From assembly GCA_034766995.1 (NCBI GenBank), contig CM068317.1, forward strand, positions 30,516,001-30,580,000: 64,000 bases of DNA, written 5' to 3'. A program made the translations under genes and the position numbers. This document shows, piece by piece, positions 1 through 12,815 of the stretch (the stretch's first letter is position 1; each line of letters starts with the position of its first letter). This DNA comes from Acanthacorydalis orientalis. Taxonomy: Eukaryota > Arthropoda > Insecta > Megaloptera > Corydalidae. The notes beneath the pieces are model-generated. The model saw only the letters and a program-made list of their open reading frames with translations. It was not told the DNA's origin and did no database searches.

Positions 1-299
1 AATAAGTATATGAATGAATCTCAAAAGAATAAAACATAGAACGTGTAAAATTTTAATAAGTTTTACCTTTCCATTTGTTATACTTATCAATAATGCATTC
101 TAGTTTGAATGAAGAAATATTTTTTTATTCATTGTTATAACTAGTGAAACAATAATGTGAAAATATAACACATTTTATTATTTACGGTTGTATAAAGAGA
201 TCTCACGTTGAAATTAAAACTTAATTTTATGATTATTCCAATCTGAAACATATCTTGTTTGATCTTTTGAGTAAATTTATAAATATTTGTTTTTATTCT

Positions 300-560
300 T
301 ATGATTCCTTTGATATATATTCTTCTTGGTCTTTATGTCTTAAAATATCTCTTGTACTTCTTATTTTTAGCCTGATGATCATCATTCTTTGGGATCATCT
401 AAGTGTCTATTCTCCACTACTAGTTTTTAGCACGCGCGCTTCTTTTAGATCTCATATTAGTCTCTAAATATACCTGATGATGTCACTCGTATCGAAACTA
501 GCAGTGGAGAGTAGATACTCGGATGATCCAAAAGAACAAAGACCACCAGAACAACGTATC
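300..560. repeat. Palindromic repeat with hammerhead-like core
   Basis: Arms at about 386-427 and 495-536 are imperfect reverse complements (TTCTTTGGGATCATCTAAG against its partner), with weaker homology extending outward, for example GGTCTTT on both sides. Between them CCTGATGATG...CGAAACTAG at 473-501 resembles the conserved CUGAUGA and GAAAC segments of hammerhead ribozymes. It may derive from a Penelope-like or retrozyme-type element, but stem II is poor. Confidence 0.5.
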
Positions 561-1689
561 AACAGAATAAAGAATATAAATATATGCAGTTATTTTAATT
601 ATCTTATTTTATTAAGAAATATTTAAATAATCACTTAATAAACAGTGTTTGAATTGAAAAATATATCTGTAATTTCTTAAATAATTTATAATATCCAACA
701 CATTCAGAGTTCGTAAATAAATCTCAGAAACTATCAAATTCTCGGTATTAAACAGGTTCACTTTTTTAAAAAAATGAAAACGTTGCATTAATATTTGACT
801 GTACTTGATTTCCTTAAAAATTTTATATAATATAAACAAATAAAAATTATTTAAATAGTCAGTTAGTTCAGTTCATTAATAAGTGTAGTTAACATTATTT
901 TCCTTCGTTAAATGTATCTTTGTTTATGAAGAAAATTATTTAAATAACTATTTTTAATTTTACACATTATTATATTCTAATTTAGTTTTGTCAAATATTA
1001 TAGTACCTGCTTTTTGAAATATTAAAATTATTAACTTATATTATTTTCAAATCTATTAGATTTTACTTATATCAGTATTTTTTATTTCTGTTTCTCTTAA
1101 ATAATTCAAAATTAATAACTGATTTTTTTATACAAGAACTATTTAATAGTAGTATATATATTTAAAATGATTGTTTAATTGTTTTCAAAAATTATAATAG
1201 TTATTTTGTCTCATTTATCATTTTTTGAATCTGTGATTTAAAATTTATTTTATTTACAAGAATTCCAATTATACTTATCATCTAAGTCAAACTCAAATAT
1301 TTTATCGATATTTATAAATATGTGAACCTTAGTTGAACAATATTGATTTCATCCAAATTTAGACATTTTTTTCTCTCTGGAATTTTTAAAATTTTACAAT
1401 ACGTAGATAGGTTTCAAAATTTATAATTTTTCTTTAATATCTATCGTTTATTATCTTCATAGATTTTAGTATCAATTGCCCAGTCTTTAATATTTTAATG
1501 TAAAAAATAGAGATATCACAAGAAAGATTAATTTTTCAAGCTTTTATAAACAAGTTAGACAGATTCAAGTTAATATCAGAATATCCATCAAAGATTTCCA
1601 AATTCAAAAAACACGTCTGAATGAAACATTAAATTATTATAGTAATAGTTTTTAAACGTTAATATTTAGTATAAAATTAGAGTACCAAT

Positions 1690-1895
1690 ATTTTTGCTAC
1701 TGTGACTAAATTTACTTTTATTTTGCAAATAAAATTTTCACTCTCACAGACTACAACAATTTCGGATTTTAATACCGATGCCGTCGTTCTCAAACTATTA
1801 AGATACAGAAAATCAATTGGCACACTGAGAATAATGCCAACGCGCACAAACAACATCCAAAAATGTCAATAGACAATTACTAAACATTTAAAATC
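1690..1895. mobile_element. MITE-like family copy 1
   Basis: Shows the family order: GCTACTGTGACTAAATTTAC, a central CCGATGCCGTCGTTCTCAAA, AAGATACAGAAAATC, and a palindromic AT segment. Diverged. Confidence 0.4.
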
Positions 1896-2234
1896 AGAAA
1901 TTAAATGTGTATTTTATAGCGAAAATGAAAAATTCATTTATAATACGAATATATAAAATGTAGTAATTTGTAAATTGGTTTCAGTTGATTTTTCTAAACA
2001 TGTATTAATGTTTTAAGAAGATTTTCGTATCGAATAGCTCTAATATTTTAAACGTAAAATGTTAGAATCTCACATTTAAAAGATTTGTTTTTCCTGAGTA
2101 TATGGACACAATAGTCAAATTCGGATTAATATAAAAATATCTATAAACGATTTTCACACAACATTTTAAAATGAAAAATTAACATGTGTTGTTTTTAAAC
2201 GTTAATTTTAAACAAAAAAATCGAATCAATCAAA

Positions 2235-2450
2235 TTTCTAACAATGTGGCTTAATTTACTTTCTCAAATGAATTTTATACTTACAAACCACAAAACAATT
2301 ATCATATGAAAAATATTTAATTATTAATAATTTCGATTATTGCACACCATTATCCTCAAAGAGCTAATAGTTTTTTATGTACCTTAGCGCTTTGAGCATG
2401 ATGGACATAGGGAAGAATAAACAATCAATTATTTAGCATTTTTGACCAAA
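2235..2450. mobile_element. MITE-like family copy 2
   Basis: Contains GTGGCTTAATTTAC near one end and ACCTTAGCGCTTTGAGCATG then ATGGACAT in the middle, followed by CAATCAATTATTTAGCATTT. Confidence 0.4.
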
Positions 2451-3415
2451 AAATATATCTGTGAAAATGAGATTAAAGATTTTAATTTATAAATTACATT
2501 ATTAAAGAGATTTAAATATATAATATTAAAAGTGATTTGCAGTACTAAATTTAAAGTAAAGACCAGATAACGATATTTTTTAATTAATGTTATTTTTCAT
2601 GTATTTTTTAAACAATGAATGCTATGCTTTTCAATATATACTAAAACATTAGATTATTTATATGGAATCGAACAATGTGTTTGATTTACATATAAAATAC
2701 ACAAAAATATGAATAATAAGACGTATCTAAAATACATAATTAAATAAAAGGATTCGCAAATGTAACATTCATAAAAAATCAATTGAAAATTAGCACAAAT
2801 ATCACAATAGAAAGAGCTCTATATATTCTAATTTGAACTTATTAAGATATGACTTAGAAAAAGTTTACTTTTCCGTCGGAACACTATCAAGTTTTTTTTT
2901 GTTACTGTGTCTTTACATTAAGCCGGTTGATAAAGGAATATTTCATTGAAATAATAAATCAATTAAATCATAGACATTGTGAAAATTAACTTAATACATA
3001 AAAGATTTTATTTTATTCCTTTTTCGGTCGTAATGCAAAGAGTTCTACTATTTTTTTATTAATTGGCCTAATAATTACATATTAATAAAATATATAAATG
3101 ATTTTTTATACATGCACTATTATGTACAGATTATACTATAATGCTTTTTTTATTTTTATTAAAATGGCATTAAATGATTTTTGAATATGTTCCTATATCA
3201 TCTGCTTTTACTTGTGACTATATAAATTTATTTTATGCTATATTCTTGCTGCCCCGTTTCATATTAATTCAAAAAGAGTTGAAAAAATATCGCTATGACA
3301 GAATAAAATATATAATAAAATTTATTTAAATCTATTGAAACTTTTTTCTAATAAAAACTAAAAATATAAACGAAAAACAAAAAATTACATTTTCTCTGTA
3401 CATTAATCTATTTAT

Positions 3416-3416
3416 C

Positions 3417-3457
<41 letters not shown>
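3416..3457. repeat. (TA)n(GA)n microsatellite
   Basis: TA tract passing directly into about 11 GA units. Confidence 0.9.
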
Positions 3458-3458
<1 letters not shown>

Positions 3459-3892
3459 CAGAGAGAAAGAAAGCGAGAAAAGATAAAGAAAGTTACTGCT
3501 AACCAGTGATATGTGAATTCTTGAAATTTAAACAAATCATAGGATACAAAAAAAATACAAAAAGATGTACTAATTTTCCTACGTACCTAAAAAAAAAACT
3601 TCCATATCTAGGTCAAATTTGACTCACGTTCTCGTGTCCATACACGAACTGTATATAATTAATTTCAATAATACTTTAATTACAATAATTCCATTATGAA
3701 ATGATTCCACGATATTTAACAGTAAAGCACGTTTTTTTTTCAAGACTGATTACATCTAAGATTTCTTTGTATGAAATGAATCGATTTAATAAATATAAAT
3801 CAATAAAATGTATCAATCAAACTAGTTGATCATATATCTATGCTTGTATATATGTATTCGATATTTTTTTAAAACGTCCACATATTCTCCAG

Positions 3893-3955
3893 ATGTACAC
3901 GATTCCACATTCTATCATGGCTTTCGAGAACCACCACATAGAAGCCAAATACCAT
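3893..3955 (+). CDS. bab: bab-like gene, small internal exon
   Basis: A 63-nt segment with clearly higher GC than its surroundings sits between attctccAG and GTATGT. Read in phase 1 it is open ([20 protein letters not shown]) and its last base joins the next exon to give Phe, keeping the frame into the psq exon. Another frame is also open (starting MYTIPHS), but its phase does not fit the downstream exon. No protein domain is recognisable, so the call rests on splice signals, phase and composition. Confidence 0.6.
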
Positions 3956-5831
3956 GTATGTTTTATTTGATATAATATTATACATTTATATCGTTGTATT
4001 TAATATATATTTCTAGTGACTATTAGACTGGATAAGGTTTTGCTTTTTATATAATTTATACATTCCGTATTTTTTATATAGCATTGTATATATATATATA
4101 TTAATATTTCAATAATATATGCTGTTACGTTGTTTATATTTTTTAAAACAAAAGAATGCAAAAGTCTTTGACTGAAGAATTTAGGCTCTAAATATCAATA
4201 AGTATATAAAAAAAATTGAGATTATTAACTGCATGATACATCCCTAGTTCTGCTTTATATTATATTTATTTTAATTTTATTGAAAATACATTATATCTTC
4301 ATATAAAACTTATATATCTATTTATACAATAGGACTATTTTTCAATCCCATGTATTGAAATTAACAATAAATTAACGTAAAAAATTAAATATTAAAAGAA
4401 ATAAGAAAAATGTCCTCGACGAATAATTTCACACAGAATGTAATTTTATATCTACTATAAATCTTTGCATAAAATTTTGATATTTTTATATGAGAACTAA
4501 TGTTTATGTATTTTTCTCTATTAAATATTTGTAGTTATTTTCTTACTTGCTTGTGCTATTTAAAAGAAATGACATAACGCATGATATTTTTTGAACATGA
4601 AAGGTGTTGATTTATTCATTTTGCTTTTTATATAAAAAATTATTATTTAATTGTATTTAGTTCTATAACTAATTAAACATTAAATTTAATAACTCAATAT
4701 TTATTTTTCAATGAAAGAATTCAACTATAAATTTAAATAAAAATAATGATAATCAAAGTTTATGCCATTGAAAAAGGTCTGTAATTTGATATAAAAAAAG
4801 CTGTTCTGAAATTCCTTATATAAATAATTTGATTATATTTATTACTAATTTAAAATTAAAACTGAATGAGTTCTACTGGTAGTGAAACTGAATTGATGTA
4901 CAGCATTTTTATACAATATGTTTAACTGTAAAATGTATAATTGTGATTACACAAGCTGTTTTAATTACAAAATTGCACATAGTTTTATTCCTTTAAATAC
5001 GTGTAAGTGCATGAAAATAATTAGAAAAATATTTTATTACAACTAATTCTTTTGAATCTTAAGTATTTATTATTCTGCATACAATTCACCAATTCCATCT
5101 TGCAAAAAATAAAATATAATTTTATGTAAATAACGATTATAATTATAAAAACTATATCTTTTAATAGAAAATACTGCATTGGAAAACTGGCTTAATATTA
5201 AATTTTTTCTTCCATAAATAAACATTTGTAAAATATAAAAACACTCCTAGAAATAATTTACAAAATTCGATCTATCATTCTTATATAATATAAATTATAT
5301 TAAACCCCAGCAGAGAGAATGAAAATTCAGTAGAATATACACAATAGCAGAATTACTATTAAGTCTAGTTAGGAGATGCTTCACGATTTGTCACATTAGA
5401 AAATTCAAAATGGTGTTAAAAAATTATTATTTTTATATAAATTTACAGGCAAAAAAATCGTGTTCTCTTGAAAGCTTAACAGTTATTCATAATTTTTTTA
5501 CTACAGAAATTAATAATGAAAAATATCTATTTTCTAAATAATGTGGTAATAAATTTAATTTAATTTATATTGTCAGTTTGACAAAAATAACTAAACAGAG
5601 AATTTTTTAACACTTCGCTTGAGAACCAAAACTATTATGGCATTAAATATACGAAATAAATATATTTGAAAGTATTCAATTATAAAAAAAAACTCTTTAT
5701 ATATATATATATATTAATCTTATCTATTGGAAGAATAGTTTATGTTGTAGAATTCGCCGTGATTTGACAAAAGGTAAGACTGTATACATATCAATTCGGC
5801 TTGATTATCGGATATTTAGATATAATATTTA

Positions 5832-5871
<40 letters not shown>

Positions 5872-7649
5872 TACGTCACAAAAAATCAAAGACTTTTCCC
5901 AATTAAAAAATATAAATAAAAGGTTATATAGGAAAAAATCACAATTATACATGAACTAATTACCATGTCTAAAAATTAATTACAGAAAAAAAAACTCTCC
6001 TTAAATATTTCGGCTGCTATTTCTAATGCTTCTTGAATTTATTCATATAACTCCACTAATAAGAGTTTGTAAATATTTTTATTTTCTGATAGATAGCAAT
6101 TAATTACTATCAAAGACATTTTGTGAATAAAAAACTAATTATATTTTTTATTTTACAGTCTTTGGTCTGGACTCTACGTTAGGGTTATTTCCGCCAGGAT
6201 TAGATGGCTGTCGGAATCCTCTGCTTGATATCGCTGATCCTAGAGGACCACCCGAAGCGCAGATATTTTCGAAAAAGAAAAGTAAGTGTGAGTTTCGCTT
6301 TTTATCTATATATTTATTATTATTTTTTATTTAACCTCTTTGGTATTAATTAAATATTTTATTTAATATATTAATATATAATAGTAAAATAAGAATTATA
6401 TTACTTATTACAACAAAAAAAAAAACGAATAAGTCATGTATGTAGCTCAGGCTTAGTTGTAAATATTTTTAGATAGTGTGAAAAAATGTTATCAGCCACC
6501 CTTCACCATATTTATTTTCCAAATATCTATATTTAATAACTTATCATAAAACATAGATTATTTTAAAAGGAATAGAAAGAAAAATAATAAAAAACAAATA
6601 TTTGTTATAATTAAAATATCTAATATAAAAAATCGTATTTAAAATCATAAAACATTTTTTTTGCTTTGCAAATAGAAAAATCTTCGTTTATTACTTTTCA
6701 TAATTTCATTAATAGTTGACACAATTGTATTATATATATATATATATATATATTTCTTTTGATAAATTGCATTTTAACAGCTTAAGTTCCTTTTAATTAA
6801 AGAACCATTCTGTACAGGTTGCATTATCTGTACATATGCTTAATCAAATGCTGTATAGCTACTTAATAATTATGAATTTTTTTTTCTATTTAACGTATAA
6901 AATTCTGACAGAGATCATTTTTCTTTTCACAATGGCAATCATCATTTTTATTTTATTTTCTTTTTATATCTGAAAAGTATCATCAGATTGCTATTGCTAA
7001 TTTATTCATGAACAACGAAATACTGATTTCACAATTACTGATGTCGAACCTATTTGAAAATTTGGATATATAACCATGTATCAAAAAAAACTGATCCATA
7101 CATTTCAGTCTTTAAAATCATTTAAGTACTTAATATGCAGTACTCATCATTAAGTGACAGTATTACATTTCACAATTTCACAAAGTATTATCTCACTCCT
7201 CAAACCCCAACACATTTTTCTAATCAAAAATATTCTATGTTTTTCTAATCAAAAATGTTCTAATCAAAAATGATGAATGATTATTTTTGTGTTGCTTACA
7301 CCCATTCCGATAGAGATGCTATCTCTTCAGAACTCTAAAATACAAAATCATTAGATATTTCTATGCCCAGACCAGAACTCTAAAAAGAAACAAATTAGTC
7401 CTCTATTATCTTTTTTAACATTTTAAACGATACTACTAAAAATAGTATATCATTTGTAACTTAAAAATTAAAATTATATTTGAATAATAAAAAGCATTTC
7501 TTTTACTGTTACTATTTTTATTATTAATATTAACAATATTTCTTATCAAAACGTTTTAAGCACATGTATAATAGCTTTAATTTTTAATTTAAAAAATCGA
7601 CCAATTAATAAAATGATTATATTCATTTAAATTTATATACACACAACTA

Positions 7650-7715
<66 letters not shown>

Positions 7716-8268
7716 CAATATTTCTACATCCCTTGAGAATATAAAGTATTATGGCCCTAGATGAGATTTCGTCAGTTTCGCAAGCCTCTTTTAACTCTCC
7801 CTATTTAACGATTCTGACTTGCATTAACACATTTTGCATTTATTGAGATCCCTTCAAACGTTGTCAAGGTGCTTCATCTTCCCGTAGTCGTTTCCCCTTT
7901 TATATCATATTAGTTTAGTAACAATCAATCATAGTTGAAATCACCCAACTATTGTCCAACGCACACAATCCAATGAAAATCATATATGTTCATCGCCTTA
8001 AAGTTATTTTAAGTTGTTGGTTCCCGTCGTAGTGTTTCAGCACTTGCATCATTGATTTTATTATAAAAAATATTTGAAATAACTGCCACTCATTATTTTT
8101 TATATAATACTTTTGTAGTAAGTAATAGTATTAATATTAAAAAAATCTTAATTTAAATCTTATATTACAATTTCAAGTGAAAATGGGGTTAAATTCAGTC
8201 TTTTAATTTTTTGCTCTTTATAAAATTGTATTGAATTCGATAATAGAGAATTTTGATATTATAAATAC

Positions 8269-8302
<34 letters not shown>

Positions 8303-11100
8303 TATTTTTATATCTGATTTTTTTAAAAATATAGTTAATTTTCAATTGTATATTTTTATTCTTAAAAATATTTTATTAATAAAATTTAAATCGTATCCAG
8401 TCTAAAAATCGAATGTTATTAAGTGACTATGAAATTTTATATATTTCACAAGTACCTATTACAGGAAATCTGTTTAATTTTGCTGTTTTTATGAAATGTA
8501 TTCTATAATACTGAAAGATATTAATTTTTATATATCATTTTATTTCTTCGTTTACTCAGAATCATATTTCAAGTTTCTTTTCATTGTTTTTAAATTGAAC
8601 GTGTATATATATATATACACGTTAATGACATGAGTGCAGAAGTAGGAGAACTGGTCTGCGTGTAAAAGGGAAACGTATTCGTTACCAACGTAGATAAATA
8701 TTTTAAAAAAAGTATATTTTCTACAAGTTGCGTATGGTTTAATCAAAAAAAAATGATTAAAATGAATATTAATTTAAAATAACGCATTACTTAATTCCAT
8801 TTTCTAATAATTATATGAAAAATATAATTTAAAAAATATTTAACAATCGCATAATTTTGTTTTTTTTTACTTTTTTATTCGAAAAATAATATATGAAATG
8901 TAAATACTAATGTAAATAAATAAATTAAGGTTATAAAAATAGTACTAAGATATCTTTAAATCATTCTTGTTTTTTATATTTGAATTAATAAGTCTTGAAT
9001 TTTCACAAATACTTCTAATTATTAATAGTATATTTATAAATAGTTTTATTGCACAATAATAATTTATACATACATTAGAAAATCAATAATACACCCTGAA
9101 TTATTCGACCAATTAAATAATCTTTTTTTTTAATTTGAAAGTATTCGATCTGGCAATTTTTATTTTCAACAAAACATTATAATAGTATTGATTCTTCTTT
9201 TAGAATTATTTTAATATCACTCTTAAAGTATGTTGTGACTCTTCTAGTTCTTAGAATTGTAAATATTAAAAAATAACTCAAAAGGTCTCAACATTCCATA
9301 TTATTTTCATGGAGTCTATTTGTTTTATCGATATTTTTATTCAGTAAGAATTTTTAGAATTTCTCTTTCTCTATTTTTTCTGTGAAAGCATTTAAAAAAT
9401 TATATAGGATCAACGCAGATTTAGACAAAGTAATTCAAAGAAAATGTCGGTTAAAGGAATTTCAGATAAATCTTTCGATAAAATAAAAAAATTGATAGGC
9501 TAATTAAAGAGAACTAGTCTCAGAAATATGCAATATGTAAAAAGCTAATCAACTGAAATACAGAATAATCTAATTCGGTGTATAAACTATAATCCCGTTT
9601 TTGACTGTTTAAATTTTTAAAAAAATGTCAACAAATTTTACAAATATTTGTAAATAGTTTCTAATTATATTTAAACATTTATTATATTATTTCACTTAGC
9701 TATCGGAATATATTAATATTAAAATAAATCTTACAAAATTAGTTTAATATAATTTATTTCCCATACAATTGTTTTAAAAATTGATATTTATCTTACGACC
9801 ATAAATTTTATATTTTTTGAAAATTTCAGATATTTTAAAATAAGCTTTATACTACAAATAAAAATTATTTAAGCTTTTATATATAAATAATATCCATTTT
9901 TTTTAATGGATTTAGTTGTTGGCGCTTCATTAAACCCTCTCCATTTTTTGGAACTGAAAGTATTTAATAGAACAAAGAAATTCAATGAATTTCTTTTTTA
10001 ATTTTCACAGAAATATTATTAAAAAATATTATCAAATGATGTGTTATCGGGTTTTTGTTCGTGTACGGAGTCCCTAAATTCTTTCTCTTGTAGTATAACA
10101 ATTTTAACCGATGTTTTTTAGAAAGGGATTTTTAAAATTTCGCGATGCATATCTAAAATTTTCTGATATCTGTAACTCTTCCTCTTACAAAATTTGTATG
10201 GGTGTTTTAAGAAAAATTTTATATCGATTAACCATTATTCTTTTATGTAAAAAAATATAAGATTTCGCAAACAAAATTTATTCCGTACCCATGTTAACAG
10301 TCTAGGCAGTTTGAGTTAATTGATAACGAATAAAATATTTATTCTGTAAATTCATATTTCTACCAAAATGTTTTTATTTTCTTTCTGTGCTCTTCAAACG
10401 AACAGTATATTAATAAAGTTTTTGTTTGTTTTTAGTGGGTCGACCCAAAGGTCAACATTCAGCACCTAGAGGTGGTCCGCCCAGATCGTGGACAAATGCA
10501 GAATTGACAGAAGCCCTCCAGCATGTGTGGAACAAGAAAATGACAACGTCGCAAGCATCAAGGATATTCGGTATCCCGTACAACAGTTTATTAATGTACG
10601 TGCGGGGTAAATACGGCAAAAGTTTAAAACTCGAACAACTAAGAAAAGACTGTACGGGCGGCGGACCGCCGGACGCGTTGGCGTTAGCGTTAGGCCAGAC
10701 GAACAACAACAATCATCACCCGCATTCCGGCGTCAAATCCGAATCAGGAGCACCGCCGCCACCGCCTCCGCCCGGCGTCGACCTAGGGCATCCGAACCAA
10801 CGACCTCCGAGCTCCGAATCGCACGACATGATGCCGAGCCCCGTGTTCAACCCGTTCACGCACAACTTCTATCCGGACTTCGGTTCCGGTTTTCCGATTC
10901 CGGTCAGTATGATACATTTATTACCGCAGTCGGAGAAAAATCGCGAAAACAGTTATTTGAGTCAATTACAAGGTGAAGATGACTCGAAAAGTGATAGATC
11001 TAAAGAACATTCGGCGGACGAAGAAACGGACATTTTTCGTACACCAGTGCTGTCTAGGGACGAGAGACGCGAATTAATACAACAGAATGGACAAGATTAG
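3893..11100 (+). CDS. bab: Bric-a-brac-like psq-domain transcription factor, 3' part (3 exons)
   Basis: Join of 3893-3955, 6159-6281 and 10436-11100; 5' coding exons are outside the window. Each junction has AG acceptor and GT donor and all introns are phase 1, so the frame runs open from 3893 to the TAG at 11098-11100. The joined product is about 283 residues: a proline/histidine linker, a [13 protein letters not shown] segment, a basic SKKKMGRPKG stretch resembling an AT-hook, one pipsqueak-type HTH ([11 protein letters not shown]...YGKSL), then a proline, Asn/His and acidic tail. Insect Bab proteins are known to bind AT-rich DNA through a combined psq plus AT-hook region and carry an N-terminal BTB domain, which is not seen here. 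A nuclear role in patterning is inferred from the family. Jim lovell or another single-psq BTB protein is the main alternative. Confidence 0.8.
3956..6158 (+). other. Intron of the bab-like gene
   Basis: Phase 1 intron with GTATGT donor and ttttacag acceptor. Nothing beyond AT-rich sequence and short TA arrays around 5701 and 5835-5869. Confidence 0.6.
5835..5869. repeat. (TA)n microsatellite
   Basis: Uninterrupted, about 17 units. Confidence 0.95.
6159..6281 (+). CDS. bab: bab-like gene, linker exon before the psq exon
   Basis: A 123-nt exon is bounded by ttttacAG and a consensus GTAAGT donor at 6282. It starts with two codon bases and ends with one. The peptide runs [16 protein letters not shown]... 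to ...EAQIFSKKK, and the split codon at its end becomes the Met before GRPKG. GC content is about twice that of the flanking introns. The terminal lysines probably contribute to the basic patch preceding the AT-hook-like motif. Confidence 0.82.
7180..7345. mobile_element. MITE-like family copy 3 (diverged)
   Basis: Has repeated TTTTTCTAATCAAAAAT units, then GATAGAGATGCTATCTCTTC and AGAACTCTAAAATACA. Partial and weak. Confidence 0.35.
7656..7712. repeat. (TA)n microsatellite
   Basis: Uninterrupted, preceded by TATACACACAACTATATATG. Confidence 0.95.
10436..11100 (+). CDS. bab: bab-like gene, terminal exon with AT-hook-like motif and psq HTH
   Basis: Acceptor tttttAG ends at 10435. The exon completes a split Met codon and continues [18 protein letters not shown] into the psq HTH, whose recognition segment reads [20 protein letters not shown]. 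The tail contains NNNNHHPH, a VKSE sequence matching the sumoylation consensus, seven consecutive prolines, a conserved-looking [13 protein letters not shown] stretch and an acidic Ser/Asp/Glu region ending IQQNGQD. Upstream of 10436 the open frame continues only into the polypyrimidine tract, so the ATG-like start at 10426 is not real. The exon is GC-rich with many CpG, unlike all neighbouring DNA. Confidence 0.9.
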
Positions 11101-11156
11101 TGTGTCGGTAAATTCGTATTCGATCTTAATACGTAAAATAATTGGTTATGATCTCG

Positions 11157-11162
11157 AATAAA
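11157..11162 (+). promoter_or_regulatory. Candidate poly(A) signal of the bab-like gene
   Basis: AATAAA 56 nt after the stop codon; a second AATAAA follows at 11336. Either could be used, and in DNA this AT-rich chance occurrence is frequent. Confidence 0.3.
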
Positions 11163-12741
11163 TTTATTATATACATGTAAATCGATAAATTAATTTCTTA
11201 CGTTCTATTTTTTTCCGAGGGGCAATATTTAGATATGTAAACGTGTATTTTTAAATATCTCGCGCGAGATTAATTAATAACATATTTCCGTTCTTTTTCC
11301 TTTTCTTATTTAAAAGAATATTTATAAATAATCGTAATAAAAAAAATATTGGCATATTTAAGACCAGCATGGGTCGTCTTATTCGATATGAATTAATCAA
11401 TCAATTAACGCGTAGTTTTATAATATATAATTAAACTGATGATATGGTTGATTCTTACAGTGCTTCCACTATATTTGTATATATATTGGAAAGTGAATTT
11501 TTCGATTTGAAATCTTTCGTTCAATTCTTGTGTTGTTTTTTCGTGAAACAGACTGAAATATAAATCTAGATAGAAATGATTAGATGATAATGGTAATTCA
11601 TACTATGAAGCGAAAGAAATATTAAGAAAAAAATGAATTATATAATGAATACGATATATTTACAATTTTTTCACATAATACATAAGACTGATTATATTTT
11701 TAAACGAAGGAAGAATGAAAATTGCCAATGTCCGAAATACCTACATAATATAATTTTTTTATTGCCACTAACTTTTTAAACATAATGAACGCTCTGTTTT
11801 ATTTATAAAACATTGCCAATTTTTGAGATATTTTTAACATTCTACACACGTATAAACACATTACAGTTTACACACACACAAATATACACACAATATACAC
11901 ACATACACACGCAACACACATACAATCAATCATACAATAAATATAATCAAATTTAATTGACAAATAATTTAAATAAAACCAGTTTACATTCAATTCATCA
12001 CATACACGCGTATAGATTTAAAATATATTTTATATATCAAAATTTGAAAAAGGTTCGTTTTAATTACCGGCAAGATAGTCAATTAAAATTTTTAAATACT
12101 GAAAACTTAAATAGCCTATTTTTTATTAACATTTTATCTATTCGCCTTGAGACACATTCAGTAAGTACATACTTGCTATTTATATATATATTGATTAATT
12201 TCCTTAATATGAATTTAAAATAAAATAATACACTTCGAAATAAAAGTAACAAAACGTTTATCAACAAACTAAAATAAAATTCCAACAATTGTGTCAATTT
12301 GATCCAGACGATACATTTTTATTGAAATGATTTCATAAAACACAATATTATTTGAATTATATATTAGAAAAGAACACTTACGGAAAAACTTTCGAACAAG
12401 ATTTCATACATAGGATGAACTTTTTATAAAAATATGAAGAAAAATCCGAAATTACAACTCTCCTAACATTGCCCTCATATTTAATAGCATTTTAGTTTTT
12501 TCTCATTCACTTATAAATTATATTTCACAATTATTCAACATTGATATTGTTTTATTTACATATTTTGTCAATCTTTCATTTAGTTGTATATTGAAATCTT
12601 AACTTAAAATGATCAAAAACTTTTAAAAATTCAAATATTGCAGTTCTAAATACACTGACCAGACTTATTTTCAATAATCACATTAAATCGTTTTCTGCTT
12701 TTGATAGGCTTATATACACACACACACATATACGTACATAC

Positions 12742-12743
<2 letters not shown>

Positions 12744-12815
<72 letters not shown>
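12744..12815. repeat. (TA)n microsatellite
   Basis: One internal G interruption; a (CA)n run precedes it at 12716-12728. Confidence 0.95.

Larger units (their letters stand above)
1..3892 (+). other. Intron of the bab-like gene (partial)
   Basis: Upstream intron sequence, very AT-rich. Contains the palindromic repeat near 300-560, two MITE-like copies (1690-1895 and 2235-2450) and a (TA)n(GA)n tract at 3416-3457. I found no exon-like GC-rich segment that could supply the BTB domain. Confidence 0.55.
6282..10435 (+). other. Intron of the bab-like gene
   Basis: Phase 1 intron with GTAAGT donor and tttttag acceptor. Holds a TA array at 7656-7712, one MITE-like copy at 7180-7345 and a less AT-rich patch at 7760-8060. 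No exon is needed here because flanking phases join directly. Confidence 0.65.

Noticed and set aside
255..467. 70-codon + strand frame
   Set aside because: It covers one arm of the palindromic repeat, has no coding composition and no recognisable family.
10426..10435. In-frame ATG-like start upstream of the psq exon
   Set aside because: The sequence lacks an ATG here and is the polypyrimidine tract and AG acceptor; the true codon is completed from the upstream exon.
10452..10712. Minus-strand open frame opposite the psq exon
   Set aside because: Shadow of the real + strand exon with no family resemblance.
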